From Planococcus circulans (GTDB lineage Bacteria; Bacillota; Bacilli; Bacillales_A; Planococcaceae), in contig NZ_JAIQCL010000006.1 of NCBI RefSeq assembly GCF_020023385.1, positions 135,670-199,669 on the forward strand: DNA of 64,000 nt, written 5' to 3'. Positions 17,394 to 26,223 of this stretch are shown one piece after another (the stretch's first letter is position 1; each line of letters starts with the position of its first letter). Under the pieces are notes generated by a model that was not told the DNA's origin, ran no database searches, and was given only the letters and a program-made list of their open reading frames with translations. The translations under genes and the position numbers were made by a program.

Positions 17394-17999
17394 TTATTTC
17401 GCTAAACAGGAACGATAGGATCTTGCAGCCAGCAAAGGATCTTTCGCTTCGAAAATTCCTGACATTACAGCGATCCCTCTCGCTCCAGAGTTGATAACAT
17501 CCCCAGTATTTCCGGGCGTTATGCCACCAATAGCAATGACTGGAATAGAAACTGATTCAGAAACATTTTTCAGTAGTTCTAAGCCTTTCGGTATCAGTCC
17601 AGTTTTTGATGAAGTCGAATAAATATGGCCACATACTACATAATCAGCCCCTTTCTTTTCGGCAAGTTGAGCTTCTTCAATCGCATGCACCGAACACCCA
17701 ATCGTTAAATGTGTAAAACTTCTTTTCACACAATCTACCGGTAACGAGTGATAAGCCAATTGAACACCTTTTACATTGGAGGCAACGGCAATATCCACTC
17801 GGTCGTTTATGATTATTTTTGATAAAGGTACATTTTTATCCACCAACAACTTCACTAATTCCACTACTTCTCTTGCTGTTTTGCTCTTTTCACGTAGATG
17901 GATAAAATCAACTTCACGATGAATCCGGCTGATGATTTCTGCCAGTTGTTGTGGGGGGTGCTTATCAGTTGAGATTATATGCAACTCGCCATCTCTCAT
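17394..17999 (-). CDS. tenI: Thiazole tautomerase TenI
   Basis: A 201-residue ThiE/TenI-family TIM barrel. TenI aromatises the thiazole carboxylate product of ThiG; ThiE would be the coupling enzyme. TenI is favoured because the gene leads a thiazole-only operon and because the position is as in B. subtilis. Motifs include HLREK, INDRVDIA, GCSVH and the phosphate-binding AIGGITPGN. The ATG at 17999 follows AAAAGGAGG; longer readings would run into the terminator of the riboswitch. Distinction from ThiE by sequence alone is not absolute. Confidence 0.85.
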   Translation of the reverse strand: MRDGELHIISTDKHPPQQLAEIISRIHREVDFIHLREKSKTAREVVELVKLLVDKNVPLSKIIINDRVDIAVASNVKGVQLAYHSLPVDCVKRSFTHLTIGCSVHAIEEAQLAEKKGADYVVCGHIYSTSSKTGLIPKGLELLKNVSESVSIPVIAIGGITPGNTGDVINSGARGIAVMSGIFEAKDPLLAARSYRSCLAK

Positions 18000-18061
18000 A
18001 TATTGCCTCCTTTTATCGACTTTCGGAAAGTTAAAACAAATGAGTTTAATAACAACATAAA

Positions 18062-18089
18062 AAAACCACTCCAGCGATGGAGTGGTTTT
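18062..18089 (-). terminator. Riboswitch expression-platform terminator
   Basis: A 12-bp perfect stem (AAAACCACTCCA and complement) with a GCGA loop, followed on the minus strand by a run of six or more T. It lies between the TPP aptamer and the tenI start, so it is the likely TPP-controlled terminator. Confidence 0.88.
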
Positions 18090-18123
18090 GGGTATATCTA
18101 CAGAAAAGATTGGACATACATCA

Positions 18124-18206
18124 ACCACTTCCCTACGCTAGTTTCAACTAGATCAGGTTCAAAGGGTCCGGATTTCTCCATCTCAGTCTCAAAAGACTCC
18201 CCCAGT
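18124..18206 (-). promoter_or_regulatory. TPP riboswitch (THI element) of the thiamine operon
   Basis: Read on the minus strand the region contains the conserved THI-box blocks in order: GGGGGAGTC, GACTGAGATGG, GGACCCTTTGAACCTGATC, then a variable stem AGTTGAAACT and GCGTAGGGAAGTGG. The CUGAGA, ACCCUUUGAACCUGAUC and AGCGUAGGGAA segments bind TPP. The 3' end AAGTGGTTGA could pair with the downstream terminator region and so act as antiterminator. High TPP would lower expression of tenI to thiF. Confidence 0.95.
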
Positions 18207-18355
18207 GTTTTATATTCAGTTATTTTGAAAATGCTAAAATCTAAAGTAAGCGTAACATCAACATCGCCATTAATCCAGTTCATCTTGTATTCAATCTTTT
18301 AAATATTCAGCAATAGAACAAGAAAAAATAGCTATATCAGACTTTCTGTCTATAT

Positions 18356-18631
18356 CTATTCAGTTCTGACAGGCGTTGAAGCAAGTTTTTTATACCCACA
18401 CAACAGCAACATACAAGCGACCGTTGCAGCTGAAAATGTACCAAAATAGATGATAGGGGAAACAGCGTACCCGAAAGCTGCAGTACTTTGCAGATTTTCT
18501 GCATTTTCCCAGGCTTTTGGAATATTGGGTCTGTAGGTGATGGTTTTTACATAGCCCACGGAAAATACAGCTGCAAAATAAAGAAGATGGACAGTTGCGG
18601 CCCCAAGCAAAGCCAACCAAATAGTTTTCAT
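18356..18631 (-). CDS. Small two-helix membrane protein, unknown function
   Basis: A 91-residue protein with two long hydrophobic segments (about residues 4-25 and 55-80) and a positively charged C-terminal tail (YKKLASTPVRTE). I do not recognise a family. The ATG at 18631 is 6 bases from AAGGAAG; an upstream TTG at 18637 is less well placed. It stands alone upstream of the thiamine riboswitch, in the same direction, but the riboswitch has its own leader, so co-regulation is not implied. Confidence 0.6.
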   Translation of the reverse strand: MKTIWLALLGAATVHLLYFAAVFSVGYVKTITYRPNIPKAWENAENLQSTAAFGYAVSPIIYFGTFSAATVACMLLLCGYKKLASTPVRTE

Positions 18632-18834
18632 TTTCAACTTCCTTTCTTTTATTCCATAATTTAGTATATCAAGTATGTTAAGTCATGTACATAAAAAGAG
18701 TGAATTTTCAACCATCAAATTTGCCGGCAGTAAAATAGCCCTGTTTTCTAAACAAGGCCATTTCGTCATACTTCCCTTAAGAAATGAAGCTTTATCCTTC
18801 TTCACGTGAATAGCAATTACTTAAAGCAAAGGCC

Positions 18835-19785
18835 TTATCTTTGTTGGTTTCTGTCAGTGCCATTGGATTTATCGGCACCATTTTGCTTATTCATCTTCAA
18901 CGGAATAAAATAATGGTCAATGCCTTCCCACTGGAGTTCGTTGGATAAAATATCGAAACTGGAATGGAAGAAATCTTGTATAGCTTGACTTGGATCCTCA
19001 GACCTGACTGCACTTTCCAAGTCAAGGAAGTATTCGCTCAGTTTTTTATCGTAATACGCCGATTTGGGTTTCAGGTTGGGATAAGTTAAATCTTTATAGA
19101 TGAATGGATAGGGCAATACAAAAAATGTCGGGACATCGACTTTGTCGTCTCCCAACCAAAATCCATATTCAATCATCTGCTCATCAAAAGCCGCCTTTTC
19201 GATAATTTTGTCTTCCGGAAATGGTTCCATTTTGTCTTTGATAATCAATAAAGACACATCAAAGGTGCCCCAAAACAATTGCGGTTTCATTTTCCGGCAT
19301 CTGAGCGGACCTGCAAATCTCATTTGTTCTCGCAACGCAAAATGGAATAGCTGCAATCCCCTCATCCCATCCTTGTGATTAAATGTCAGAGGGCTATTAT
19401 CTTCATTCAGGTTCTTTTTATAGGCCATTTCCTGCGGTTTTGGATTGATCATGACATTAATGCCACCAGAATTCAGAGCTTCCATTATTTCTTCAAAATA
19501 ATCCTTTATGGATTTGGAGGATTTCAATTCCAAAGATTGAACGTTGCCATCCACATTGAATAGGATTTGGCTGTTCCTGATGTCCAGATCGAGTTGAAAA
19601 ACAGCTTTCTTATGGAACAGCAAACCGGTTGAGAAGCCATCAGGTGTAACATTCAGTCCGACGTGCGCCCATTGTGGTTCCTGCTGGGCAGTTTCCAGTT
19701 TTATTTTTCCCAGGATCTGTGAAATCAAATGCAGCGTAAACTTGGTATCTGCCCATTCGGTATGTCTGATAATATCAACCTTCAT
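18835..19785 (-). CDS. DUF5996-family protein
   Basis: A 316-residue soluble protein matching the DUF5996 pattern as I remember it: an early HLISQILGKIKL segment, a GLNVTPDGFSTG stretch, a FQLDLD strand and the PQLFWGTFD motif near the middle, followed by an EYGFWLGD motif. The C-terminal tail is Asn/Gln/Lys-rich. The function of the family is unknown. It is a single gene with no operon partner in the same direction nearby. Confidence 0.7.
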   Translation of the reverse strand: MKVDIIRHTEWADTKFTLHLISQILGKIKLETAQQEPQWAHVGLNVTPDGFSTGLLFHKKAVFQLDLDIRNSQILFNVDGNVQSLELKSSKSIKDYFEEIMEALNSGGINVMINPKPQEMAYKKNLNEDNSPLTFNHKDGMRGLQLFHFALREQMRFAGPLRCRKMKPQLFWGTFDVSLLIIKDKMEPFPEDKIIEKAAFDEQMIEYGFWLGDDKVDVPTFFVLPYPFIYKDLTYPNLKPKSAYYDKKLSEYFLDLESAVRSEDPSQAIQDFFHSSFDILSNELQWEGIDHYFIPLKMNKQNGADKSNGTDRNQQR

Positions 19786-20072
19786 TTCTCTCGCCTCCGG
19801 GATTCGTATTAGTAGTTACTATACCAACTAGGGACCAATGAGAAACTCTTATTAAATGGATCTCTCCATTTATGCAGCAAGTTAGATAGAAATCGATCAG
19901 GAGAAAATGATCGAGGAAAACAGTAAACAAGTCAGAACATCACAACAACTTATCGATATCCATTACAGATTCGATTTTACTTATCTTTCTTTTAGCGATA
20001 TGCTTTTACCTAATTAAAAAGAGGCACCCGAATTTTTGAAGAATCCCATTAAACGAAGGAGTGTTTAGTAAA

Positions 20073-20708
20073 ATGGTAAATCAATCACTTATCGAACAAT
20101 ACAAATCTATTCCCACTACCGCTATTTCCGATGCAATGGAAGGGTTGAATAATCTGGATTCGTCCATCAAGCCATTGAAGGATACCTATAAAATCAGCGG
20201 GAAAGCACTTACTGTGAAAATGCCCATCGGAGACAATTACAGTGTTATGAAGGCGCTCGATGCAGCCGAGCCTGGAGACATTATTGTCATTGATGCAAAA
20301 GGAGACCTGTCGCGCGCTGTCGCAGGCGATTTCGTGATCGGCATGGCCAAAACCCTAGGAATCGCTGGCTTTGTGGTCGATGGTGCCATTCGGGACCTGG
20401 AAGCATGCAAGGCTTTGGATTTTCCGATTTTCTGCAAAGGCACAACGATGGCCGCCGGCAATAAGGCTGGCCAAGGCGAAATAAATACGGCAATTTCCTG
20501 TGGAGGCGTTTCAGTACATTCCGGTGACATCATTGTCGGAGACGGCGATGGCGTTATTGTTATCCCGCAGGAAAGCGCACAAAAAGTATTGGCCGGCTCA
20601 CTTGAAAAAATCGAAAAAGATGAACAGCGCGCTGCCTCGGTTTCTGAGGATGTTGCAGCCATTAAAGAGCACTTGAAAAAGCAACTTGCAAAATCGGCGA
20701 AAGCTTAA
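20073..20708 (+). CDS. RraA-like/HMG-aldolase-fold protein
   Basis: A 211-residue protein of the RraA/DlpA family. The motif VVDGAIRDLEAC (about residue 105) carries the conserved Arg-Asp pair that in aldolases of this fold binds substrate and metal, and a GDFVIGMAK segment precedes it. Family members include 4-hydroxy-4-methyl-2-oxoglutarate aldolase, oxaloacetate decarboxylase and RraA, the RNase E inhibitor of proteobacteria. In a Firmicute the enzyme role is more likely. The ATG at 20073 is chosen because a GTG at 20061 abuts the GAAGGAG site. No pathway partners are adjacent. Confidence 0.82.
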   Translation: MVNQSLIEQYKSIPTTAISDAMEGLNNLDSSIKPLKDTYKISGKALTVKMPIGDNYSVMKALDAAEPGDIIVIDAKGDLSRAVAGDFVIGMAKTLGIAGFVVDGAIRDLEACKALDFPIFCKGTTMAAGNKAGQGEINTAISCGGVSVHSGDIIVGDGDGVIVIPQESAQKVLAGSLEKIEKDEQRAASVSEDVAAIKEHLKKQLAKSAKA

Positions 20709-20796
20709 CTTGAAATGATAGAGTCTATTTTTTGCAGAATGAAAAAAGCCATTCTCCCAAAACCTTTTGACTATAGGCAAATACCATCCTCTGAAG

Positions 20797-20823
20797 GGTT
20801 AAGCGAGAGTACATAACGGGTAT
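20797..20823 (+). promoter_or_regulatory. SigB-type promoter for the DUF948 gene
   Basis: GGTTAA (20797-20802), a 15-base spacer, then GGGTAT (20818-20823). This matches the general-stress sigma-B consensus GTTTAA-N13-15-GGGWAW with one mismatch. It lies 43 bases before the DUF948 start. Confidence 0.7.
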
Positions 20824-20865
20824 AGCATATCCAAGACATCAATAAATTTAGAGGAGGAAATCATC

Positions 20866-21342
20866 ATGGATCCAACATTATGGCTGTACATAGCGCTCGG
20901 AATTTTCGTTCTGGGCCTGATTATCGCAATCGTCGGAGTGGTTATGCTGATATCAGGAATCAAAGAACCGGTGAAAGAGATCAAAGGCTCAGCAAACAAC
21001 CTGAAAGAGCGTGTTGACAAGCTCAATTTAGAAGCGACTGCCCTTTCGCATACCGCAAATGAATTAAAAGAAGATGTCCAAATGAAATCTGAAAAAGTCA
21101 GCATGTTCGTTGATGCTGCGAAAGGCACCATGAATTCGGTTGTCGATCTGAATGCAACAGTCCGGTCGATCACTAACGACATTTCAACACGAGTGGATCG
21201 TGACAAGCGGAACATTGCTGAGGTTAATCAATACAGCAACACGGCAATTGGCTTTGTCGATCTTGTTAAAAACCGAAAATCTTCCAAAGCCAGCAACACC
21301 ACTTATACACCAACAGCTATACCCGACGTCAAAGAGTATTAA
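20866..21342 (+). CDS. DUF948 general-stress membrane protein
   Basis: A 158-residue protein with one N-terminal membrane helix (about 5-28) followed by a long charged region predicted to be coiled coil (30-115). This is the DUF948 layout seen in B. subtilis YtxG-type general stress proteins. The start follows GAGGAGG. A SigB-type promoter immediately upstream supports a stress-response role. Function is unknown; a structural or signalling role at the membrane is an inference. Confidence 0.85.
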   Translation: MDPTLWLYIALGIFVLGLIIAIVGVVMLISGIKEPVKEIKGSANNLKERVDKLNLEATALSHTANELKEDVQMKSEKVSMFVDAAKGTMNSVVDLNATVRSITNDISTRVDRDKRNIAEVNQYSNTAIGFVDLVKNRKSSKASNTTYTPTAIPDVKEY

Positions 21343-21403
21343 GCACTTCAAAAACAGCAACCCGTTGTTCGGAATATCCGGCAATGAAGTGCTGTTTTTT
21401 TTT
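21342..21403 (+). terminator. Intrinsic terminator after the DUF948 gene
   Basis: AGCACTTCA (21342-21350) pairs with TGAAGTGCT (21385-21393), followed by a 9-T run. The 34-base loop contains further small pairings. The left arm begins at the stop codon. Confidence 0.75.
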
Positions 21404-21688
21404 GTTTTTAGGACACCCTTTCCATCCCATCAATCGGTAGGGTTCACATGGCTACCCGGTTTCCTCGAGCTACCGGAAAGAAAGGAATAGGATATCCATG
21501 CCATAATAGGGTTTTCCGTCCTTTAGTGTAATTATACGATGTGCAGCAATTTACATAAGTGATTTACTAGTGAGGACACAGATAGAACAAGGGGAGATTT
21601 AGAGGGGAAAAAACAAGCAGATAAATAATGAGAGATTCCCATCAATAGAGATACGTCGTCCTCCCCACTGATCTAAATACTTGGATTT
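21404..21688. other. Intergenic region without a recognisable gene
   Basis: AT-rich sequence after the DUF948 terminator. I see no convincing coding frame, RNA gene or repeat. The neighbouring 21689-21944 stretch holds a weak small-ORF candidate and the leader of a universal stress protein gene. Confidence 0.5.
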
Positions 21689-21829
21689 CTAATATTCTAT
21701 AGGGTTTTTCGAATAATCAGTTGTCTTATACATCACCATCGCACAGAAATAGAAAACAGGTGTAGGGAACTTAATATCAATGATTTCCAAAGTAGTATCT
21801 TCGAGAAATTCATTGGCCATTTTATCCAT
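21689..21829 (-). CDS. Candidate 46-residue protein of unknown function
   Basis: An open frame of 46 codons starting ATG at 21829, preceded by AGAGGAAG about 3 bases upstream on the minus strand. The product is acidic at the N-terminus (MDKMANEFLEDTT) and has a hydrophobic stretch FPTPVFYFCAMVMY. It is too short to recognise. It could be the remnant of a longer gene. Support is limited to the start context and balanced composition. Confidence 0.35.
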   Translation of the reverse strand: MDKMANEFLEDTTLEIIDIKFPTPVFYFCAMVMYKTTDYSKNPIEY

Positions 21830-21944
21830 GACTTCCTCTTTTCATCCAAATGTCTCAGAATTAATCTCCCCCACCTGAAGGCAGGAGTTTGCCCATCACG
21901 CAGCGAAGTACTTTCTATCACCTAACCTGACAGGAGGAAATACT

Positions 21945-22412
21945 ATGGACTTAACATATCAGCATCTCCTTGTAGCAATCGACGGTTCAGAAGAGGCGGG
22001 ATTGGCCTTCAATAAGTCGATTGGCATTGCCAAACGAAACAATGCCGTGTTGAACTTGATTTATGTCGTGGATCCCCGCACCTATACCGCCGTTAAAGTG
22101 CACGGACCCGATGATGACCAAGAATCCTTTAAGTTCGGCAAGGATCTTCTCGAGAGATACAAGACGGAAGCACTGGCCGCAGGCGTGGAAAATGTAAATG
22201 CCATCGTCACTCCTGGTTCCCCCAAAAAGGTCATTGCACGGGACTTCGCCAACAAAGTTGAAGCGGACTTGATCGTATGCGGCGCCTCTGGAATGGATGC
22301 CATGGAACGTTTTATGTTGGGAAGTGTGTCCCAACATATTGTCCGCCGGAGCCCCTGTGATGTCTTAGTGGTCCGTATCCCGGACCCTGAAGAAGTAAAA
22401 GCACAAGTTTAA
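21945..22412 (+). CDS. Universal stress protein, UspA family (first copy)
   Basis: A 155-residue Usp-fold protein with the N-terminal AIDGS motif and the ATP-binding signature G-x2-G-x9-G-S (GASG, then GSVSQHIV). It should bind ATP in the cytoplasm; the cellular function of these proteins is usually unclear. The start follows GACAGGAGG. A close paralogue lies at 27928-28389. It is followed by an HxlR-type regulator 88 bases downstream with its own ribosome binding site. Confidence 0.93.
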   Translation: MDLTYQHLLVAIDGSEEAGLAFNKSIGIAKRNNAVLNLIYVVDPRTYTAVKVHGPDDDQESFKFGKDLLERYKTEALAAGVENVNAIVTPGSPKKVIARDFANKVEADLIVCGASGMDAMERFMLGSVSQHIVRRSPCDVLVVRIPDPEEVKAQV

Positions 22413-22500
22413 CAGATGGCCGCTATCAAATGGATATATAGTAAGGACATCCTTGAAAATGCTATAGTGTACAAAAAGATACCACTGGAGGAGAAGAGTT

Positions 22501-22857
22501 ATGGATGCCGATGTACAACCCGAACTGTGTCGAGTGGATGATGCTTTAGATATCATTGTGGGAAAATGGAAACCCATCATTCTATTATATTTGATGCAAA
22601 ACGACACCATGAGATTCAGCGAATTGAAACGCAGTATTCCTGCAATTACACAGAAAATGCTTACGAAGCATTTACGGGAACTTGAAGATGAGGATATTGT
22701 AAATCGAGTCGTCTACCCCCAAGTTCCACCGAAAGTCGAATATTCCATCACGGAATACGGACGTACCTTGGAAGACATTTTAGGTGCGATGCATGAATGG
22801 GGAACCAAACATAGTGCCCGCGAAAAACAAAATACGAAAAGTGAGATGAGTGGTTAA
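22501..22857 (+). CDS. HxlR-family winged-helix regulator
   Basis: A 118-residue DNA-binding protein with the HxlR signature VGKWKPIILLYL after a conserved Cys10, and the winged-helix segment ITQKMLTKHLREL. Family members such as HypR and HxlR sense disulfide stress, aldehydes or other reactive compounds, several through this N-terminal Cys. The start follows GGAGGAG. Its target is not evident; no divergent enzyme gene is adjacent, and the gene ends directly in an intrinsic terminator. Confidence 0.9.
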   Translation: MDADVQPELCRVDDALDIIVGKWKPIILLYLMQNDTMRFSELKRSIPAITQKMLTKHLRELEDEDIVNRVVYPQVPPKVEYSITEYGRTLEDILGAMHEWGTKHSAREKQNTKSEMSG

Positions 22858-22871
22858 GCTCATCTCTTTTT
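22843..22871 (+). terminator. Intrinsic terminator overlapping the HxlR gene end
   Basis: GAGATGAG (22843-22850) and CTCATCTC (22859-22866) form an 8-bp stem across the stop codon, followed by a run of T. Confidence 0.85.
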
Positions 22872-23334
22872 TGTATTTTAAAACTATCGCTCTCTTCCTT
22901 ACTGCACAGCCCCAAAAGATGATGCTTGGTTTTTTTCTATCAATCATTTTTAATAAAACTAGTGATAGAGTATTGCATTTATAATATTCCTAATATTTTC
23001 TAATTTTTATCAAAAACCCCTATCTTGCTCTGACTCAATCCTATAAACTAGTAAGACATGGGAATTACTGTCTTTTTAACGATATATAAAAATTTTTTCA
23101 AATTTCATTTCAGATCAATTCAAAAACAAAGCATATCAATCAAGAAAACAATTGGGATTTGTCTACCTGCCTACCGTTATTCAACATGCTCTTAGTTGCA
23201 GGACTGGCCTATATGAAATCTGCTGAAAAAATAGTAGACTTCCTTTGCAACGAAAATGAATTTCATGCCTACCACACTTGCCGATAAACGCAGGATTCTT
23301 AAAAATAAAAATTCTGATTACCGAAAGGAGATTG
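22872..23334. other. AT-rich intergenic region
   Basis: About 460 bases, very AT-rich, between the HxlR terminator and the PAS-GGDEF gene. I see no gene or stable hairpin; it presumably contains the promoter of the GGDEF gene, which I cannot place with confidence. Confidence 0.5.
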
Positions 23335-25761
23335 ATGATGATGAAGGATATCACAAAAAAAGGCGGAGAAGATATTTTAACGTCCACCCCTCTTTTTGAT
23401 TTAATTAAAGACCCCATTTTCTTGATGGAGGAAGCTCACGACTCTTATCGATATATTTACGTAAATCCATCAGCCTTATCCATCATGCCTTCCCAAAATA
23501 TTATCGGATGCCTGATCGAAGAGATATTCCCTAAGGAATTAAGCGACCGGTTAATCCAACATTATAAAAAAGCAAAAGCTGCTCAAAAACCCATCGAGTT
23601 TATCGAGAAAATAGAAACCGGGTTTGGCGAATTCATCGGAGAAACCATGCTTAATCCGATTGAAGCAGAAAATGGCCAATCTCAATACATATTAGCTGTC
23701 GTAAGAGACGTCACCGAAAGAGAATATAAAAACAAGGACCTCCAAAAGACAAAAAGAGCAATCGAAATCGAACGGAAAAGATTAAATTCCTTGGTAGAAA
23801 ACAATGGGAATGCTGTGTTTGAATTTGACCAGCAAAAAAATTTCATCAGCATCAATAAAATGGTCACTGAAGTAACGGGATTCACTGAAGAAGAATTGCT
23901 TGGCCAATCGATAGTTTCCTTAATTATTGAAACCGATTTGAAGGATACCATAGCGCATTTTGAAGAGGCGCTAAAAGGGCGTTCTGTGGAATTTGAGACG
24001 ACTATCTATACTAAAAACAAGCAGATGGCCACTTTCCAAGTAAATACGGTTCCCATCATCGACGAAGACATAGTCCTCGGAATCTATGCCATCGCAAAAG
24101 AAATTACTGTGCAGAAAAATACGGAACGTCTTTTGCGTGAAAATGAACAACGATATAAGTCCTTGTTCGATAATCATCCACATGGAATTTTCACATTCGA
24201 CCGCACCGGCAATCTGAATAGCATCAATGCCGGAACAGAAACCATTACGGGTTACTCCTTGAAAGAACTTCAGGCAAATGCATTTATAGCTGTCGTCATG
24301 CCTGAAGAAACAGATAAAGTTCGCCACCACTTTTTCGAATCGATCCATACTAAAAGGCCGGAGCGCTATGAAATGGGCTTCCATAAAAAAGATGGTGATC
24401 TAATTGATTTGCAGGTTCTGAATATCCCAATCATAGTAGACGGGGAATTGCTTGGAATCCATGGCATCGTGACCGATATCACCGAAAAAAAACGTGCCCA
24501 AAAAGCCTTATTGGAAGCGAAAGAAGAACTTGAAGTCTTTTGGAAAAGTTCTACAGATCCGATTTTTTACATTGATACAAAAGGAGATATCCTGAAAGTA
24601 AATCCCGCCTTCGAAGAAACGTTTGAATTTACGGAAGAGGAAATGATCAGGGGAGAAGGCACAATTATTCCACCGCATATGACGTCTGATCAAGACAATA
24701 TCGTGGAAAGGATTTTAGCCGGAGAAACCGTCAAATTTCATGATACCTTGCGGATAAACAAATCTGGTAAACCGCTGAATATCATTTCCTCCTATTCGCC
24801 GGTTCACGACGCAGATAAAAAAGTGGTCGGCGCAACGATTGTCTACAAAAACGTAACCGAGCTGAAAAAAGCAGAACAGGAACTGCAGAAAAGCCAGGAG
24901 AAATATAAACTGATTACAGAAAGCACCTTTGATATCATCACCTTGATCGACCTTTCAGGCCAGATTGAATACGTATCTCCTGCAAGCGAAAAAATCCTTG
25001 GATATCCGGATCAAACTTATATCGGAAGCCCTTTTACCACCCACATCCATCCTGAAGATGCTTTCGACTTAATAGAAAGTGTAGCTTCTCTGATTGATGG
25101 AGGAGAACCGACAACGATTGAAGTACGTTACTTGCATCGGGAAGGCCATTATATTTGGATGGAAGTCTCCCCTACCCCGGTCTTATCCAACGGTGAGTTG
25201 AAACAATTTTTCACCATTTCCAGAGATATCACTGAGAGAAGAAGACTTCAGGATAAAGTGGCGAAAATGGCTTTTTATGACCATCTTTCCGGAATCCCCA
25301 ATCGGCGGACTTTTGATGACAAGTTGAAAAAAGCGATTCATCAAGCGAAACGCACCGGCAAAAAAGTAGGGGTTTTGATGCTGGATGGACGTAAATTCAA
25401 ACAGATTAATGATCAGTTCGGCCACGATGCAGGAGATGCTGTCATTAAGGAAATGGCCGTTCGGCTTCAGGCGAGTATCCGCTCCAGTGATACAGTTGCA
25501 CGGCTGGGCGGAGATGAGATGGGAATAATTTTACCCGAAATCGATTCAGTGGAAATGGCAGAAAATACAGCCATACGCATATTGAAATCATTTGAGGTTC
25601 CCTTAAACTTCAATGGTTTTAACATTAGAATTGGCGCAGGGATTGGCATCTCCCTCTATCCTGATGATGCAGTCAATGAAAAGCAATTGGTCAAGTACGC
25701 GGATATGGCCTTATACGAAGCAAAAACTTCAGATCAGGATCAGTACAAGATTTATAGTTGA
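23335..25761 (+). CDS. Multi-PAS diguanylate cyclase-type protein (GGDEM variant)
   Basis: An 808-residue soluble signalling protein with about five consecutive PAS domains (roughly 15-135, 145-260, 270-385, 400-515, 525-640) and a C-terminal GGDEF domain (about 645-808). The cyclase domain keeps the first metal Asp (MLDGRKFKQIND), GHDAGD and the inhibitory RxxD site (RSSD), but the signature is GGDEM (725-729) instead of GGDEF. There is no EAL domain or membrane helix. The ATG at 23335 was chosen because GAAAGGAG is directly upstream. It likely makes cyclic di-GMP in response to PAS-bound ligands, though activity of the variant motif needs proof. Confidence 0.88.
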   Translation: MMMKDITKKGGEDILTSTPLFDLIKDPIFLMEEAHDSYRYIYVNPSALSIMPSQNIIGCLIEEIFPKELSDRLIQHYKKAKAAQKPIEFIEKIETGFGEFIGETMLNPIEAENGQSQYILAVVRDVTEREYKNKDLQKTKRAIEIERKRLNSLVENNGNAVFEFDQQKNFISINKMVTEVTGFTEEELLGQSIVSLIIETDLKDTIAHFEEALKGRSVEFETTIYTKNKQMATFQVNTVPIIDEDIVLGIYAIAKEITVQKNTERLLRENEQRYKSLFDNHPHGIFTFDRTGNLNSINAGTETITGYSLKELQANAFIAVVMPEETDKVRHHFFESIHTKRPERYEMGFHKKDGDLIDLQVLNIPIIVDGELLGIHGIVTDITEKKRAQKALLEAKEELEVFWKSSTDPIFYIDTKGDILKVNPAFEETFEFTEEEMIRGEGTIIPPHMTSDQDNIVERILAGETVKFHDTLRINKSGKPLNIISSYSPVHDADKKVVGATIVYKNVTELKKAEQELQKSQEKYKLITESTFDIITLIDLSGQIEYVSPASEKILGYPDQTYIGSPFTTHIHPEDAFDLIESVASLIDGGEPTTIEVRYLHREGHYIWMEVSPTPVLSNGELKQFFTISRDITERRRLQDKVAKMAFYDHLSGIPNRRTFDDKLKKAIHQAKRTGKKVGVLMLDGRKFKQINDQFGHDAGDAVIKEMAVRLQASIRSSDTVARLGGDEMGIILPEIDSVEMAENTAIRILKSFEVPLNFNGFNIRIGAGIGISLYPDDAVNEKQLVKYADMALYEAKTSDQDQYKIYS

Positions 25762-25820
25762 CGGAAAAAGCCGCCAGCACTTTAACATCCAAAGATAAGC
25801 AAATGTCAGCCGAATTTTAA

Positions 25821-25866
25821 AAAGTCTGGAAGAAACCCGTATACTGGGTTTCTTCCAGACTTTTTT
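25821..25866. terminator. Bidirectional intrinsic terminator
   Basis: An 18-bp perfect stem (25821-25838 and 25846-25863) with a 7-base loop and a T run on the plus strand. It separates the GGDEF gene from the convergent membrane-protein genes. Confidence 0.9.
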
Positions 25867-25901
25867 CCGTGCGTTTATGGTCGTTTCAGGAGAAACAATC
25901 C

Positions 25902-26195
25902 CTACTGCTGAACTTGAAGGTAAAACACCATGAACAGGCTGAACGATGCGATTACGCACATTGCACCATAGACCACTCTTCTCCATAAGTCCCCTCTAAA
26001 ATATAAATTTAATAATAGGAAGTAAAAGATGCCACTGACTAAAATGAATAAAAGAAATTCAGTTTTGTACTCAATCCCGTGAACGAAAATAGCGGCCAAG
26101 AGCCCTAGAAATAGAAAAACACCGTAGCTATTTAGAACAGTAAGAATGGTTATTTCTTTCGGTGTATTCGTTTCTTTTTTCGGATGATCTTCCAT
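25902..26195 (-). CDS. Small membrane protein, unknown function
   Basis: A 97-residue protein: a charged N-terminus (MEDHPKKETNTPKE) and three hydrophobic segments (about 20-40, 48-65, 74-95). No family recognised. The ATG at 26195 is 7 bases from GAGGAGG; the one at 26201 is too close to it. It is 28 bases after the larger membrane protein gene and probably forms a two-gene unit with it. Confidence 0.65.
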   Translation of the reverse strand: MEDHPKKETNTPKEITILTVLNSYGVFLFLGLLAAIFVHGIEYKTEFLLFILVSGIFYFLLLNLYFRGDLWRRVVYGAMCVIASFSLFMVFYLQVQQ

Positions 26196-26223
26196 TTTCA
26201 TACCTCCTCTTCGTCCACCTTAC

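Noticed and set aside
21866-21887. Hairpin resembling the end of an IS200/IS605-type element
   Set aside because: The stem relies on several G-T pairs, there is no transposase gene or second end nearby, and the adjacent small frame does not look like TnpA or TnpB.
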